A stretch of 64,000 bases of DNA from Inia geoffrensis (Eukaryota > Chordata > Mammalia > Artiodactyla > Iniidae): NCBI GenBank assembly GCA_036417435.1, contig CM070903.1:56334001-56398000 (forward strand), given 5' to 3'. This document shows positions 36,450-64,000 of the stretch, piece by piece (the stretch's first letter is position 1; each line of letters starts with the position of its first letter). The notes under the pieces are model-generated. The model saw only the letters and a list, made by a program, of their open reading frames with translations, was not told the origin of the DNA and searched no databases. Both the position numbers and the translations under genes were made by a program.

Positions 36450-36890
36450 ACAATTTCATTACTCAGAGGCAACCACTTCATCATTTATAATATGCATATG
36501 TACACATACATATTTATATGCACCTACAAGATATATATATTTATATCCTAAAGACAGGCAAATAAATGGATCCTTGTTTACAAATAGTTTGGTTTCCTGC
36601 TTTTTGCACTTAACACAACAGGAATCTCTTTCCATGTACTTATACATTTCAGTATCTTTTTTTTTTGAAAGGCAACACATTATTCTATTGAATGAATGTA
36701 CTTTACTCCTCTAACTGTATACATGGATTGCTTCCAATTTTGTGCCACAATAAACAGTGCTGTAATGAATATTACTGTACCTAAATCTTAGTGCACATCC
36801 TTATTTCCTTACGATAAGTTCCCAGAAGTGAAACTGCCCATAATACATGTTTTTTTAATCACATATCAGTTTGTGTTTGAATCATCGGGT
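36450..36890 (-). repeat. Old L1 3' fragment
   Basis: Antisense L1-like phrases: TTGAATGAATGTACTTTACT, 'gcttccaattttgtgccaca' and a TAAGTTCCCAGAAGTGAAAC segment. Confidence 0.55.
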
Positions 36891-37393
36891 CTTTTTTCAG
36901 AAAATGCAATATAAAGTTTAAATATCTTTGTGAAACACATGAGGCCTGGGCTCACTGTTCTTTAAGAATCCAGAGCTCTAACATGCTGATTAACTGTGAG
37001 CTTTATATAAATTAGTTTGTAGTAGTTAATACTAGTCTTTACTTTCGGGTAAAGAAAAACCCTGCTTAACTGAACATGAACAGTGTTGTCTTTTCTAAGG
37101 GCTAATCATAAGCCTTTTTATTTGAAGTTTGCAAAAAGGATAAGGCTACTCTAATACGTTGTTATCTTTTGGCTCTTTGAGATAAGTGAGGTGAAATATA
37201 ACTCTTGGAATAAGAGTGTATATAATGTTAACAGAGAGGCAGAATCACGTTCACTGCTAAATCCCTGCCAAATGCTCAGCTACTTAGAGAAAAATTAGTT
37301 TCTAATAACATAATGAAACTGTAACTCAACCTACTCTATTGACTTTGAAAATGTCATTCTCTTATTCAGCACTGGCTAGACTTTATATAAAAA

Positions 37394-39365
37394 ACCCTCT
37401 ATGGTATGCAAATTAGAAGGGAAGAGATAAAACTGTCATTATATGCAGATGACATGATACTATATACAGAAAACCCTAAAGACTCCACACAAAAACTAGA
37501 ACTGATAAACATATTCAGCAAGGTAACAGGATACAAGATTAACATACATAAATCTGTTGTGTTTCTTTACACTAAAGAAGTCTGGCCAAGGAGGTGAAAG
37601 ACTTATACGCTGAGAACTATACATTGATAAAGGAAACTGAAGATGATTTAAAGAAATGGAAAGATATCCCATGCTCTTGGATTGGAAGAATTAGTATCTT
37701 TAAAATGGCCATACTACCCAAAGCAATCTACAGATTTAATGCAATCCCTATCAAATTACCTATAACGTTTTTCACAGAACTAGAACAAATAACCCTAAAA
37801 TTTATATGGAATCACAAAAGACCCAGAATTGCCAATGCAAACCTGAGGAAAAAGAATAAAGCTGGAGGCATAACCCTCCCAGACTTCAAACAATACTACA
37901 AAGTTACAATAATCAAAAGTGTGGTATTGGCACACAGACATGGATCAATGCAACAGAATAGAAAGTCCAGAAATAAACCCACACACCTATGGTCAATTAA
38001 TCTTTTGACAAAGGAGGCAAGAATATACAATGGGGAAAAGACAAAATCTCTTCAGTAAGTGGCGTTGGGAAAATTGGACAGCTGCATGTAAATCAATAAA
38101 GTTAGAACACACCCTCACACCATACACAAAAATAAACTCATAATGGCTTAAAGGCTTAAATATAGGACACCACAAAACTCGTAGAAGAGAACATAGGCAA
38201 AACATTCTCTGACATAAACTGTAGCAATGTTTTCTTAGCTCAGTCTCATAAGGCAAAAGAAATAAAACCGAAAATAAACAAATGGGACCTAGTCAAACTT
38301 ATAAGCTTTTGCACAGCAAAGGAAACCATGAACAAAACAAAAAAAACAACTCACAGAATGGGAGAAAATATTTGCAAATGATGTGACCAAACAAGGGCTT
38401 AATTTCCAAACTAAATAAACAACTCATACAACTCAATAACAAAAAAACAAACAATCCAATCAAAAAATAGGCAGAAGAGCTAAATGGGCATTTCTCTATA
38501 AAGTAGACATAAAGATAGCTAACAGGCACAAGAAAAGATGCTCAACATCATTAATTATCAGAGAAATGCAAATCAAAACTACGAGCCATCACCTCACACT
38601 GGTCAGAATGGCCATCATTAAAAAGTCCACAAATAATAAATGCTGGAGAGGGTGTGAAGAAAAAGGAACCCTCCTACACTGTTGGTGGGAATGTAAATTG
38701 GTGCAGCCACTATGGAGAACAGTATGAAGGTTCCTTAAAGAACTGAACAGTTATCCTATGATCTAGCAATCTCCCCCTGGACATATATCCAGAGAAAATT
38801 CTTATTTGTAAAGATACATGCATCCCAATGTTTTACAATAGCCAAGCAACCTAAATGTCCTTTGACAGATGAATGAAGAAAATGTAGTACACACACACAC
38901 ACACACACACAATGGAATACTACTCAGCCATAAAAAGTAAATAAATAATGCCATTTGCAGCAACATGGATGGCTTAGAGATTATCATACTAAGTGAAGTC
39001 AGTAAGAGAAAGACAAATATCATATGATATAATATGTGGAATCTAAAATACGATATAAACAGACTTATTTACAAAACAGTAACAGACCTACATAGAAGAA
39101 CTTACAGTTACCAAAGGGGAAGGTGGGGAGGGATAAATTAGGAGTTTGGGATTAACAGGTACAAACCACTATATATAAACAAGGTCCTACTGTATAACAC
39201 AGAGAACTATATTCAGTATCTTGTAATAACCTATAATGCAAAAGAATCTGAAAAAGAATATACATAACTAAATCACTTTGCTGTACACCAGAAACTAATA
39301 CAACATTGTAAATCAACTATACTTCAAGAAAATAAATTTTTTAAAAAACCAAAAAAAAAAAAAAA
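37394..39365 (+). mobile_element. L1 LINE 3' end with ORF2 reverse-transcriptase remnant
   Basis: About 2 kb of 5'-truncated L1. The frame at 37406-37597 carries the reverse transcriptase active-site box [10 protein letters not shown] deletion near 37575 then removes roughly 100 bp relative to a typical L1. A second frame (37594-38058) gives the downstream ORF2 segment [18 protein letters not shown] and [10 protein letters not shown]. The C-terminal part is broken by frameshifts. The 3' UTR contains an (AC)n stretch at 38889-38911 and ends in poly(A) at 39350-39365. Not mobile. Confidence 0.9.
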
Positions 39366-39715
39366 GCATATGAATGCTGGGTCCTTGGGTAATTAGATAA
39401 CGAAAAAAGTGCATTTAGTTGGGAGGAAAGATACTTCTTTTCACATTTAGTTTCTTTATGAAGGGCTATTTGTGGCTCAATGTGCAAAAAAGCTGGGTTC
39501 TGAGAATTAAGGTACTTCTTCATTCATGATGATAATTATGTTTTCTCTAGGGTATTTTTGAAATGCTTAGATAAACAAAAGCATAAACAAAATAGGCCTC
39601 TTTGTACGACAGGAAGGAAGTCAATTAGCTACAAAATGCTAAGCAGAGTAAGACTGCATAAGACTTCAAAGTAAATTGCAGATTCAAAGGAACACTTTTT
39701 TCTTTTTTTAAGAAG

Positions 39716-40102
39716 TGGATTTATTTAGAAACACACTCCACAGAGTGTTGGCCCTCTCAGGTGAGAAAGGCACCAAGGTATGGGGTTGTCAGTTTTTATA
39801 GGAGTGGGTAATTTCATAGGCTAAGGAGTGGGAGGAGTATTCTATTTTAGGAAGGGGCAGGGATTTCCAGGAATTGGGCCACCGCCTACTGTTTGATCCT
39901 TATGGTCAGTCTTGGAACTATCATGGCGCCTGTGGGTGTGTCATTTAGCTTGCTGATGTGAGTGTATACTGAGGCTCAAGGTCTAGTGGAAGTCTACTTG
40001 TCTGCCATCTTGGATCCATTTGGTTCTAATCAGTTTATATTGTGTCCTTGGGCTGTGTCATTCTTTCAAAGGTTGTGCCCTGCCTCCTCCCCTCCTGTTT
40101 CA
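39716..40102 (-). mobile_element. Endogenous retrovirus 3' LTR, antisense
   Basis: On the minus strand it begins TGAAACAGGAGGGGAGGAGG at 40102 and ends near AATAAATCCA at 39716, with the AATAAA close to the end. A polypurine tract abuts its 5' edge, which marks it as a 3' LTR. An old copy with no intact retroviral gene. Confidence 0.65.
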
Positions 40103-40114
40103 TTCCCCACTCAG
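40103..40114 (-). other. Polypurine tract of the adjacent LTR element
   Basis: Minus strand CTGAGTGGGGAA directly precedes the LTR TG. This is the usual plus-strand priming site position. Confidence 0.55.
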
Positions 40115-41200
40115 AGATTTTACTCCCATATTCTTATGGGAAGCAGAAGGGCGATGGTCTGTCTTCTGTAACTGCTTCAAGGCTGAGTAGGAGCGTTGAC
40201 CCTACCTGTCAGGGAGTAAAAATCTCTGGATGCCTGATCTAGGGGCCCCAGGGGCAGGAAACCTCCTTGTTTTAAGTTGGTATAGGCTGGAATCCTCGCA
40301 TAGCCATCATCTTGGTGTGGAAAAACTGTTTCCATAGCCCTTCTATGAATCTCCTTGATGATGATGCAATTTTTGTAACAGCTTCAGAGTACAAAAATAT
40401 CTACAAATGACAAAAGACTTAAAAGGCATGGTAAAATGTCTGATTACAGTGTAATCGATAAAGAAACTTGGTTACAAAAACCAGAATTACGACTGATTAC
40501 ATTTAACTTAACATACCAAATAATCCTAGTTAAATATTTCTCTTTAACATACCTCAGGGGCCCTCTAAAGTACCCCAAAGTTAGCTGGAAATCAAAAGAA
40601 ACAATTAAAATTTGGTATTTGGGAAGTTTTTCAAAAAGTTTTAAAACACTTGGTCAAATAGGATCACAGGTCACTGTGAGACAATACTTATTTCTTAACC
40701 AAAGTTACAAAAGAGCTCAAAAGCAAATAGAAGTCACTTAAAGTCAAAGAAACGCACATAATCTGTTGTCAAAAGAAGCATTTCAAGAATACTTCGGAGG
40801 GAGAAACCAAATCCAGTCTTGTTCTAGCCCATTCCTAACAAAATCCATTTACCAACTATTCCTAACAAAATCCATTTACCAACTAAATTCAATCCAACCT
40901 TACAAAATCCTGATCATGCGTAACTCTTTTCAGTATTTTTCATCCTCACAACTTCTTTTACTAAAAACACGTATCTTACTTTTCTTAAAAGTTTTTTCAC
41001 ATTGAGTTACCTTTCTTGTTGACAAATTTGTAACAGATAGAACAAGGTCTTATTTGACCTCTAATAAACCTAGGTACAACAGAAGTATTATGTTTAACGT
41101 TGATGACTCTAGAAACATGTCTATATTAATCAAACCAACAAACTTAATACACCTTCAATGCCAGATATCAGTTTCCAGATGACATGAAGCTGAAAATTCA
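40115..41200 (-). mobile_element. Possible internal sequence of the LTR element
   Basis: Lies upstream of the polypurine tract in element orientation. I see no retroviral protein domain and no matching second LTR, so its retroviral origin rests only on position. Confidence 0.3.
40831..40884. repeat. 27-bp perfect tandem duplication
   Basis: Two identical adjacent 27-bp copies, 40831-40857 and 40858-40884, each starting ATTCCTAACAAAATCCATTT. Confidence 0.97.
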
Positions 41201-41209
41201 TTCTGGCCA

Positions 41210-42940
41210 GATTTTTTTTATTTATTTATATAAGCACTTAATTTTTTTTTAAATGCCAATTAAGTAGAGCTCTCTTATGAATTCATTTTTGGCAATATCA
41301 TACACCTACAACACACATATAGATACATATGAACACACAACAAACACAGAGGCCTCATAGCTCCCATTCAAGATTTCAGCCCTCAGTCAGGTACAACATA
41401 AAAGCCATCAGTTACAAGGGGTTGGATTCAAATTGGGCTTCTAGCAGATGGAACAAATCAAGGTCACCTACCTGGATGGCTAAACCCTTTTTACTAGTGT
41501 TTACAGAAAAGACACTTAAGATTTCTATTTATCTTTGACAAGTCAAGTTCTAAATTACCATCTTTCTAAAATTTGCCTTTAAAAAGACGGCAGAGATAAG
41601 GGTTCCTGAGAAGACCAGATAGGACATGTGCATCTCAAAGAACCCATGCTTTTAAAATTTTTACAATGCTTCCTCTCAACTTATGTATTACAGAGGCATG
41701 CGATTTCAAGTACTTATCAGGTTCATTATCGGTATTATAAAAATGAAATAAACCATCTACCTTTTAAAGGCATAGGTCATATTTTTTTGTTCATCTTAAT
41801 TATTTCTTTAAAATTTATTATCTTGAGTGTAAACTCAGTGGATGCTAAAAATATACAATCAGTTTCTTAACTCAAAATATTTATCATTACAGGTAACATG
41901 CATTTAATATTTATTGGAGATCACTGAGAGAGCCAAGGCCAAGTGACTGAAACAAACAGAATCTTATAATCTAAATGAGCAACTGTCAAATTAGGGAGCT
42001 TGAGAAGGAAGATAATATCAAAAGGGCTCTATGGTTTGAAAAAATATTCAATATGCTTAACATACATATTATTTATTTTCTCAAATTACAGAAAGCAAAC
42101 CTCAAAATTATTGGCTTATGAGGATATGCAAACAAAAAAGTACATACTCTATTAATTGTAAAACTGTAAGCACTGTATTTTGTCAATGATGTAACAGATA
42201 ATGCAATTTAGACTGTTATGCCCAGTATATCATAGTATTAACAAAATGTTCAATAGTCTCCTATTAAAAAAGTAAAAGAAAATAACCACTTGGCAACCAT
42301 CTGAGTAATAACTGATTCAAGTGAGAATCATCAATGGACACTAAAACTAGTAGGCAAAAGTTGGAAGAAACAGGATATTTGCGGTATCTTCCCACAAGTT
42401 ATTTATTATTTCCAGAAGGAAAAACAGTAATGCTACATTGAAGGCACTACTTTGTGTGTCTTATTGTGTGAAGATAGGTAAATATATTATGATGTTGAAA
42501 GCCAGGGTATTTCTATACACTTGTTTAAAGCAAAAACCACAACATTGTTTTGGGGGTCAATAATGTATATACTCATACATGTCAACCACAGCATAAAGGG
42601 TGAGGATAAGAGAATCCACATGGTGGTCAGGTTTCTACATTTTATGTTAAGTAGTACAATATTAACTCCAAGTGGAATGTGAAAGTTAAGGACTTACTTG
42701 TCAAAACAGGTAAAAAAGCAAGACCCAACTATATACTGTCTACAAGTCATGCATTTTATAAGACACAGGTTAAAAGTTGATTAAAAAAAAAAGATATACC
42801 TGGCCAACAGAAAACATATAAAGGCTATTAATATCAAATAAAATAGATGTGAAGACAAAGATTACCAAAGATAAAGTGATAAATTTCTTAATGATAAAAG
42901 GGTAAAATTAATCAGTAAGATATAACATTTAATAGTAAAG
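41210..42940. other. Intergenic, AT-rich, nothing recognised
   Basis: No exon or confident repeat assignment. Confidence 0.35.
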
Positions 42941-42944
42941 TTTC

Positions 42945-43125
42945 AATTGCTTTTGTAAATAAAATTTTATCAGAACACAGCCATGCCCATTTATTTACAT
43001 ACTGTGGACGGCTACTTTCATGCTACAATTGCAGAGTTAAGTAGTTCTAAGAGAGACTGTATGTCTCACGAGACCTAAAATATTTACTACCTGGCCCTTT
43101 ACAGAAAATGTGTGCTGGTTTCTAC
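42945..43125 (-). mobile_element. hAT-type MITE (GGTCGGCAAACTTT class)
   Basis: Antisense: AATAAAATTTTATCAGAACA, 'cagccatgcccatttattta', CTACCTGGCCCTTTACAGAA. A second, plus-oriented copy of the same family is at 54419-54638. Confidence 0.7.
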
Positions 43126-43129
43126 AAAG

Positions 43130-44140
43130 GAATTAAGTCACACACAGGACATGTGTTTTATCCAACAGTAGGCAGGTCAAAAGCAAAGTAGTAAATACGA
43201 TTCATAACCATTTGAAAAGAGGAAAAGAAAAATATCAAAGTAAAATAGGGTTATGAATTTCAGTGACTATACCTTGATTAGAGGTACCTATACCATATAA
43301 GAATGAGCCTCAAGTAGAAGGTGAAATTCAGTTACATTTTCATTTAACTAACAGTCCTAACTCAAGATAGAACCTCACTATATCCTTAACATAAATAACT
43401 AGTTTTTACAACATATAATAAAGAAAACTAAAAGGGCACTAATCTGACAATTTTCCCCCAAAACACAGCATTAAGTTTTAATGAGCATTTTTTTTTTCTG
43501 CCCTGACATTAAACAGATGACAGTTTAGTATAACTCCAATCAGCCATGGAAACTCTATTTGTTCAAGTAGCAAGTTTAAACAGTATAAGGAAGTGTGTTA
43601 ATGTACACTTGGATTCAAACTCTTTATAGCAAAATTCTTAGAGAATATGAACAATTCTAATAATGATGCATTTACTTAGTTCTGTATTCCCCATTAAGAA
43701 ATGGGAATACACACATAGAAATCATTTGTAAAACTCTGACAATGGTAGTGATTCAAACTTGCTTAAAATAAAATTTTTTACAAAAGAAGAAAAATACACA
43801 CATGCACACTTGCTTTTCTGATATGAGGTACACAGAACCAAAAAGTAAAAAAAAAAAAAAAAAAGGTAGCCAACATACTAAGGTTAAGAAAAACAACACA
43901 ACCGGAACAATATGAAAGATGCTACGAGAGACAGAAAGACTATGAAAAAAGAGAAGTGAAGGCGGTTGACAATTAGTACTTACCTTTGAAATGTGGCTTT
44001 TCTTCTTCAGGGAGAAGACATTAACAGGTTAAAACTACTATATTAAAGAAAGGCTGAAAAACATATGGAGTCTCTGCCTATATAGGTCATTGAGAATAGG
44101 CAAACCGAGTGGCTTAAACAAATGCATACTTGCAAGAATG
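43130..44140. other. Intergenic, nothing recognised
   Basis: Contains an oligo(A) run at 43847-43864. No exon. Confidence 0.35.
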
Positions 44141-44143
44141 GCT

Positions 44144-44340
44144 AGATCTGCACTGTCCAGAAGGATGGCAATTAAAGTTAAAATTAAATAAAATTAACAA
44201 TTCAATTATTCCACTGCACTAGACACATTTTAAGAGCTCAGCAGCCTCATGTGGCTAAAGGCTATGGTACTTGACAGTGTAGATTCAGAACATTTCCATC
44301 ACCACAAAAAGTTCAACTGGGCAGCCCTTGGCTAGGCTCA
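44144..44340. mobile_element. Probable hAT-type MITE fragment
   Basis: Ends resemble the CTGCACTGTCC family (GATCTGCACTGTCCAGAAGG), with CTCATGTGGCTAAAGGCTAT internally. Confidence 0.5.
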
Positions 44341-44408
44341 GTGTCTTGAGATGTCTAAACTGTAAAGTTAGCTTGATTTTCCCTAGAACTCTTTGGTTCA
44401 TTTATGTA

Positions 44409-45928
44409 TTTATTTTATAGAATTTTTTTGGTTTTTATCTTACAGGGCCTTTTGTTCTTCAGTCATATCTATCCATTTCAAGATTACTTTTCATATTAAA
44501 TTGAAAATGCATGCAGTTTCAAAAAGAAACAGAAATGTACCCCTTATGGAAAGAGTAGCAATTTAAAATGTGCTACACAACACAATGCTTTTTAAAAAAT
44601 TTGCAGAACTGTACAAAATGTATAGAAATACATAGAACTATCAGTTTGATATTATTTAATGTAATTAGTGAATTATAAAAATATATTCTCTAAATATAAA
44701 TTCAGATATACTATGGTTGAAAAATAGAAGTAAATCTAAGTTACCTAAGTCAAACAGAGACAAATAGTGAAGAAAATACCAAGTAAAATCAATGGTTGTA
44801 ATAGCATAGCAATAAAATCAACCAAAAATTTTAATATAAAAACTCTTCTTAAACACTACTCAGAACATTTGATTCAAATGAAGAGTACTGAAAAATTCCC
44901 TTGTATTAAAGAAATACATAAATAAGGACATTTAAGTCATGCTTTAAAATTTAACAGCCTAATTAAAAACTATGTAAATGAAAGACAATATAACAAATGA
45001 AATTCACATCAGAATTAACAACAAATTTCTGAATATGTGGAAAAGGTAGAATCCATGTTATCTGTATGTAAATCATAAGAAATTCATGAATATTGATAAT
45101 TCTGTAAGTTACTACAGTTTTTTACATGACAAACAATATAGTCACAATATATCACCTATTTTCTAACTTTTATACATTATTTCTGTAAATATTCACTGCA
45201 TGTTTAAAAATTGGGAACTTATACCATGTATCTTACTACATTTTCAATGCAGTAATATTTTAGATTCACTGAGTGGGGATGAAGGGGGAATCAGATGAAA
45301 GTGATCAAAAGGTACACATTTCCAGTTATAAGACAAAGTACTAGAGATGTACAGCATGATAAAGATAATTAACACTGCTTTCTTTACCTCATATATGAAA
45401 GCTGTTAAGGGAATAAGAGTTCTCATCACAAGGGAAAAAACCTTTTTTTCTATTTCTTTGATGTTGCTTCTATGAGATGATGGATGTTCACTAAACCTAC
45501 TGTGGTCACCATTCCATAATGTATGTAAGTCAAATTATGTTGTATACCTTAAACTCATACAGTATTGTGTGTCAATCATATCTCAATAAAAGTAGAAGGA
45601 AAAATAAATTCACTGACATCTGATTTTAAAAATCTAATCACAAATGAGAATAAATTAAACAAGCAGAAGAGAATGGAAAGCAACTAAGGAAAAAGAAAAC
45701 ACCTTAGAAAAAACAATAATGGAGGGTAAGAAGAATATTCTGAAGTAAAAACCAAAGAAAGCTTTAAGCAATAAAATCCAGAAACAAGAAGTAAAACTTT
45801 AAGACCAAATAAAACATGTATCAGATCAGGTTCTTTACTAAATTAATAATTAGACAATAATTTGCTCTTGTTTTGGAGTCACAAATTCCTTTCCTACCCC
45901 ACCTTCCCAGTAGATAAATACATAATAT
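44409..45928 (-). other. CIP2A: Probable CIP2A 3' UTR
   Basis: AT-rich sequence downstream of the CIP2A stop on the minus strand. The best poly(A) signal I see is AATAAA (TTTATT on the plus strand, 44409-44414), about 1.5 kb after the stop, which would suit a transcript of roughly 4 kb. The UTR includes a plus-oriented piece of old L1 3' end at about 45480-45605. The true cleavage site cannot be fixed from sequence alone. Confidence 0.4.
45480..45605 (+). repeat. Old L1 3' terminus in the CIP2A 3' UTR
   Basis: Plus-strand phrases ACTGTGGTCACCATTCCATA, 'ataccttaaactcatacagt' and TCATATCTCAATAAAAGTAG are typical of an L1M 3' end. Confidence 0.6.
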
Positions 45929-61486
<15,558 letters not shown>

Positions 61487-62595
61487 CTGTGCAATATAAA
61501 GCCTTCATTAAATGTCAATTTCATTAGACTTGAATGCACAAAGCAACAAAAAATTAAGCTGGAAATGATATACATTTTTAAAGAAAATAAAATAAAAATT
61601 AAAAGTTGCTTCCAATTTTTCCGAGTATTATTTTTCAAAATGTGTCAATAGGTTCCAGAAGGTTACAAATAAATTTGTTAATGGTAGTTACTTCTAATTA
61701 ACAGGACTGTGAGAGCCAGAGAAGAAAGGGCAACTTCAACTAATCTTATATACCTTCTACAGTACTTAATTTTTTTTCAGCACAAACATGTTGCTTCAAA
61801 AATGAAAAAATAAAATTAGTAATTAAGAATACCTGCTATCATGCTAAGATTTAAGAACTGCTATAAAGCATACTTTAGGATAATGCTGAAAAGTGGCATC
61901 CCATAGCTTTAAAAGCTTAAGGATGGCTACTTCCATATTGTTTACACAGTGTGGCAATCAGCCCCTTAGCCTGCCTCCCTATTCTACTTCATTTCTTCCT
62001 TGCTTCATAACTGAACCTTATTCCATTACATAGCATCCCACATCAACTTGTTTACTAGCTGTTAAGTTAAATTCTACCGTATTTCATTTACTAACAACTT
62101 ATCATTAAAAAAGATTATTGGTGCCTCTTTGCCTACTCACATATTTTCTACCTTTCTTCATCTGTTTCTTATAAATGGCATACAATTGGGATTTGTGTTT
62201 TAATCATCCTGATAGTGTCTGCTTTTAACAGAATGCAGCCCATTAGCACTTACTATGTTACATATGATAAACTCTTTGACTTATTCTCTTTTAAATATAA
62301 ATTGTAGTACTTGTTTTTGAATGGATAATACATTCTTTTGGTTCCAAAGTCAAAGGTACTAGCCTGACCTTTAACTACACTCTCTGGAAGCAACAGACAA
62401 TATTACCAGTTTCTTATTTATCTTATCAGTTTCTTATTTATGTGCAGAGATAAGTTCTGCACATACAAGCAAATACTTTCTCATTTACACTTTCTCTGTA
62501 AGTATAACATACAGGGAAGTAAACATATCAATTGCTACTGCAAGGGTAGATGTTTTCCTCAAAGTGAATACACCTGTATAACTAGCAACTAGGTC
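61487..62595 (-). other. CIP2A: CIP2A intron (5' part continues past 64000)
   Basis: Intronic sequence with no exon match. The preceding CIP2A exon is not found in the window. Confidence 0.7.
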
Positions 62596-62610
62596 AAGAA
62601 AGAGAATTCC

Positions 62611-62824
62611 GGGCTTCCCTGGTGGCACAGTGGTTGAGAGTCCGCCTGCCGATGCAGAGGACACGGGTTTGTGCCCCGGTCTGGGAAGATCCCACATGCC
62701 GCAGAGCGGCTGGGCCTGTGAGCTATGGCCGCTGAGCCTGCGCGTCCAGAGCCTGTGCTCCGCAATGGGAGAGGCCACAGCAGTAAGAGGCCCACGTACA
62801 GCAAAAAAAAAAAAAAAAAAAAAA
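62611..62824 (+). repeat. CHR SINE, short form
   Basis: Starts GGGCTTCCCTGGTGGCACAG, with an oligo(A) tail. Target-site duplication AAGAAAGAGAATTCC at 62596-62610 and 62825-62839. Confidence 0.97.
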
Positions 62825-62939
62825 AAGAAAGAGAATTCCACTAAAACTCCAGAGTCCCCTTGTGTCCCCTCCCAGACAATGCCCCAACCACTACTCCACA
62901 TCAGATTTCTGACACCAGAGATTAATTTTACCTTAGCTA

Positions 62940-63357
62940 TTCTTGGATCTTTGCATTTCTGTATAAATTTTTCAATCGGCTTGCCAGCTTATATTAAAAA
63001 CTCACATGGAACTTTATATATAAATAGAATCATAGTGTATACTCTTACATCTGGCTTCTTTAGCTTAGCATTATCTTAGTGAGATTCATTCATATTTTCA
63101 CATGCAGCTGCATTTCACACATTCTCATTGCTTATAGTATTCCAATGTATAAATATACTGCAGTCGGGCTTCCCTGGTGGTGCAGTGGTTAAGAGTCCAC
63201 CTGCAAATGCAGAGGACACGGGTTCGTGCTCCGGTCTGGGAAGATCCCACATGCCGCGGAGAGGCTGGGCCCATGAGCCATGGCCACTGAGCCTGCGCGT
63301 CCGGAGCCTGTGCTCCACAACGGGAGAGGCCACAACAGTGAGAGGCCCACTTACCAC

Positions 63358-63415
<58 letters not shown>

Positions 63416-64000
63416 TACAGTTTATTTCCACTGTTGATGGCATTTAGGTTGTTTACAATTCTTGGCTATTGGTAACAGTACTGCTATGTTTTGTACATGT
63501 CTTTTGGTGAACACAAATATTCAATTCTTTGGGGTAAATATTTAAGAGTGGAATTGCTGGGTCATAGTTGCATATGTCCGATGTTAGTAGATAATGCGTT
63601 TTCATAAATGGCTGTACCAATTTTCAGCCCATGAGTATAGCAACACTCTTTATATTTTTTACATTCTCTCTATGCTTGATATTATCCACATTTTTAATTT
63701 TAACCATCTGGTGGGTATGTACTGGTATTGTATTACCATTTAAATTTGCATTTCCCTGAAGATTAATAAAGTTGAGCAACCATTTCATATTTATTGACCA
63801 ATTCAAGTTTTTTTTTGCTCAGGTTGTCTATTGGGTTCAGTGTTTTTTCTCATTTATAGGTACAAAGTTTTAAATGATACACTTTAGATAAGAGTCCTTT
63901 GTTCAATATATGTATTGTAGATATCTTTTCCCGCTCTGTAAATAGTACCAGTTTTAAACTTTCATTTTCTATTTAACATTTTCTACATGTCTTTTGGTGA
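62940..64000 (-). repeat. L1 LINE 3' part, antisense, runs off the window
   Basis: GTGGAATTGCTGGGTCATAG, 'ggtaacagtactgctatgtt' and AGTCCTTTGTTCAATATATG are antisense L1 ORF2-end/3' UTR. Interrupted by the SINE at 63165. Confidence 0.7.
63165..63412 (+). repeat. CHR SINE, short form, with (TA)n tail
   Basis: Starts GGGCTTCCCTGGTGGTGCAG. The poly(A) tail (to about 63371) runs into a (TA)n microsatellite at 63372-63412. An imperfect target duplication (ATATACTGCAGT versus ATACACTACAGT) flanks it. It sits inside the antisense L1. Confidence 0.93.

Noticed and set aside
37406..38058. Reverse transcriptase frames as a functional gene.
   Set aside because: 5'-truncated L1 with an internal deletion and frameshifts, so a dead retrotransposon copy.
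40436..40741. 101-codon open frame upstream of the polypurine tract as a retroviral protein.
   Set aside because: No motif of gag, pol or env is recognisable. Treated as non-coding.

Overview
This is 64 kb of mammalian nuclear DNA, almost certainly from a cetacean (whale or dolphin). At least twelve copies of the tRNA-derived CHR SINE family are present. Most are only slightly diverged and flanked by intact target-site duplications, which is the repeat signature of Cetacea. Older mammalian repeats (MIR, L2, L1M, hAT and Tigger MITEs, LTR fragments) fill much of the rest. I see no bacterial-style operons, CRISPR arrays or phage genes.

Two genes can be recognised, both on the minus strand. The arrangement agrees with what I recall of human 3q13.13, where MYH15 lies beyond the 3' end of CIP2A. 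(1) The last 13 coding exons of CIP2A (KIAA1524) run from 61486 down to a stop codon at 45929. Every junction keeps the frame. Together they encode 608 residues: the rear of the armadillo-like N-terminal domain, the dimerisation region and the whole C-terminal coiled coil. The promoter and roughly the first 297 residues lie beyond 64000. One intron (59802 to 58271) carries near-perfect U12-type (minor spliceosome) signals and appears to have AT...AT ends. (2) At 2871-2960 is a decayed first coding exon of MYH15. Thirty codons match the myosin N-terminus, but the initiator ATG reads ACG and the match then stops in a region with a 27-bp tandem duplication. MYH15 is therefore probably a pseudogene here.

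Layout: 1-2700, MYH15-side intron or flank with old repeats; 2749-2960, MYH15 exon remnant; 3 kb to 45.9 kb, about 43 kb of intergenic DNA built largely by retroelements, with CHR SINEs, L1 pieces on both strands, a 5'-truncated polyadenylated retrocopy (30801-31116), an L1 split by a solo-LTR-like insert and a Tigger1 element (32.6-34.3 kb), an L1 3' end carrying the reverse transcriptase YADD box (37.4-39.4 kb) and an LTR with its polypurine tract (39.7-40.1 kb); 45.9-61.5 kb, CIP2A; 61.5-64 kb, CIP2A intron with two CHR SINEs and an antisense L1.

The items most worth a second look are the MYH15 start-codon loss and the CIP2A minor-class intron with unusual termini. Family assignments come from recognising sequence by eye. 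No alignment or database search was run, and comparisons with human proteins are from memory.
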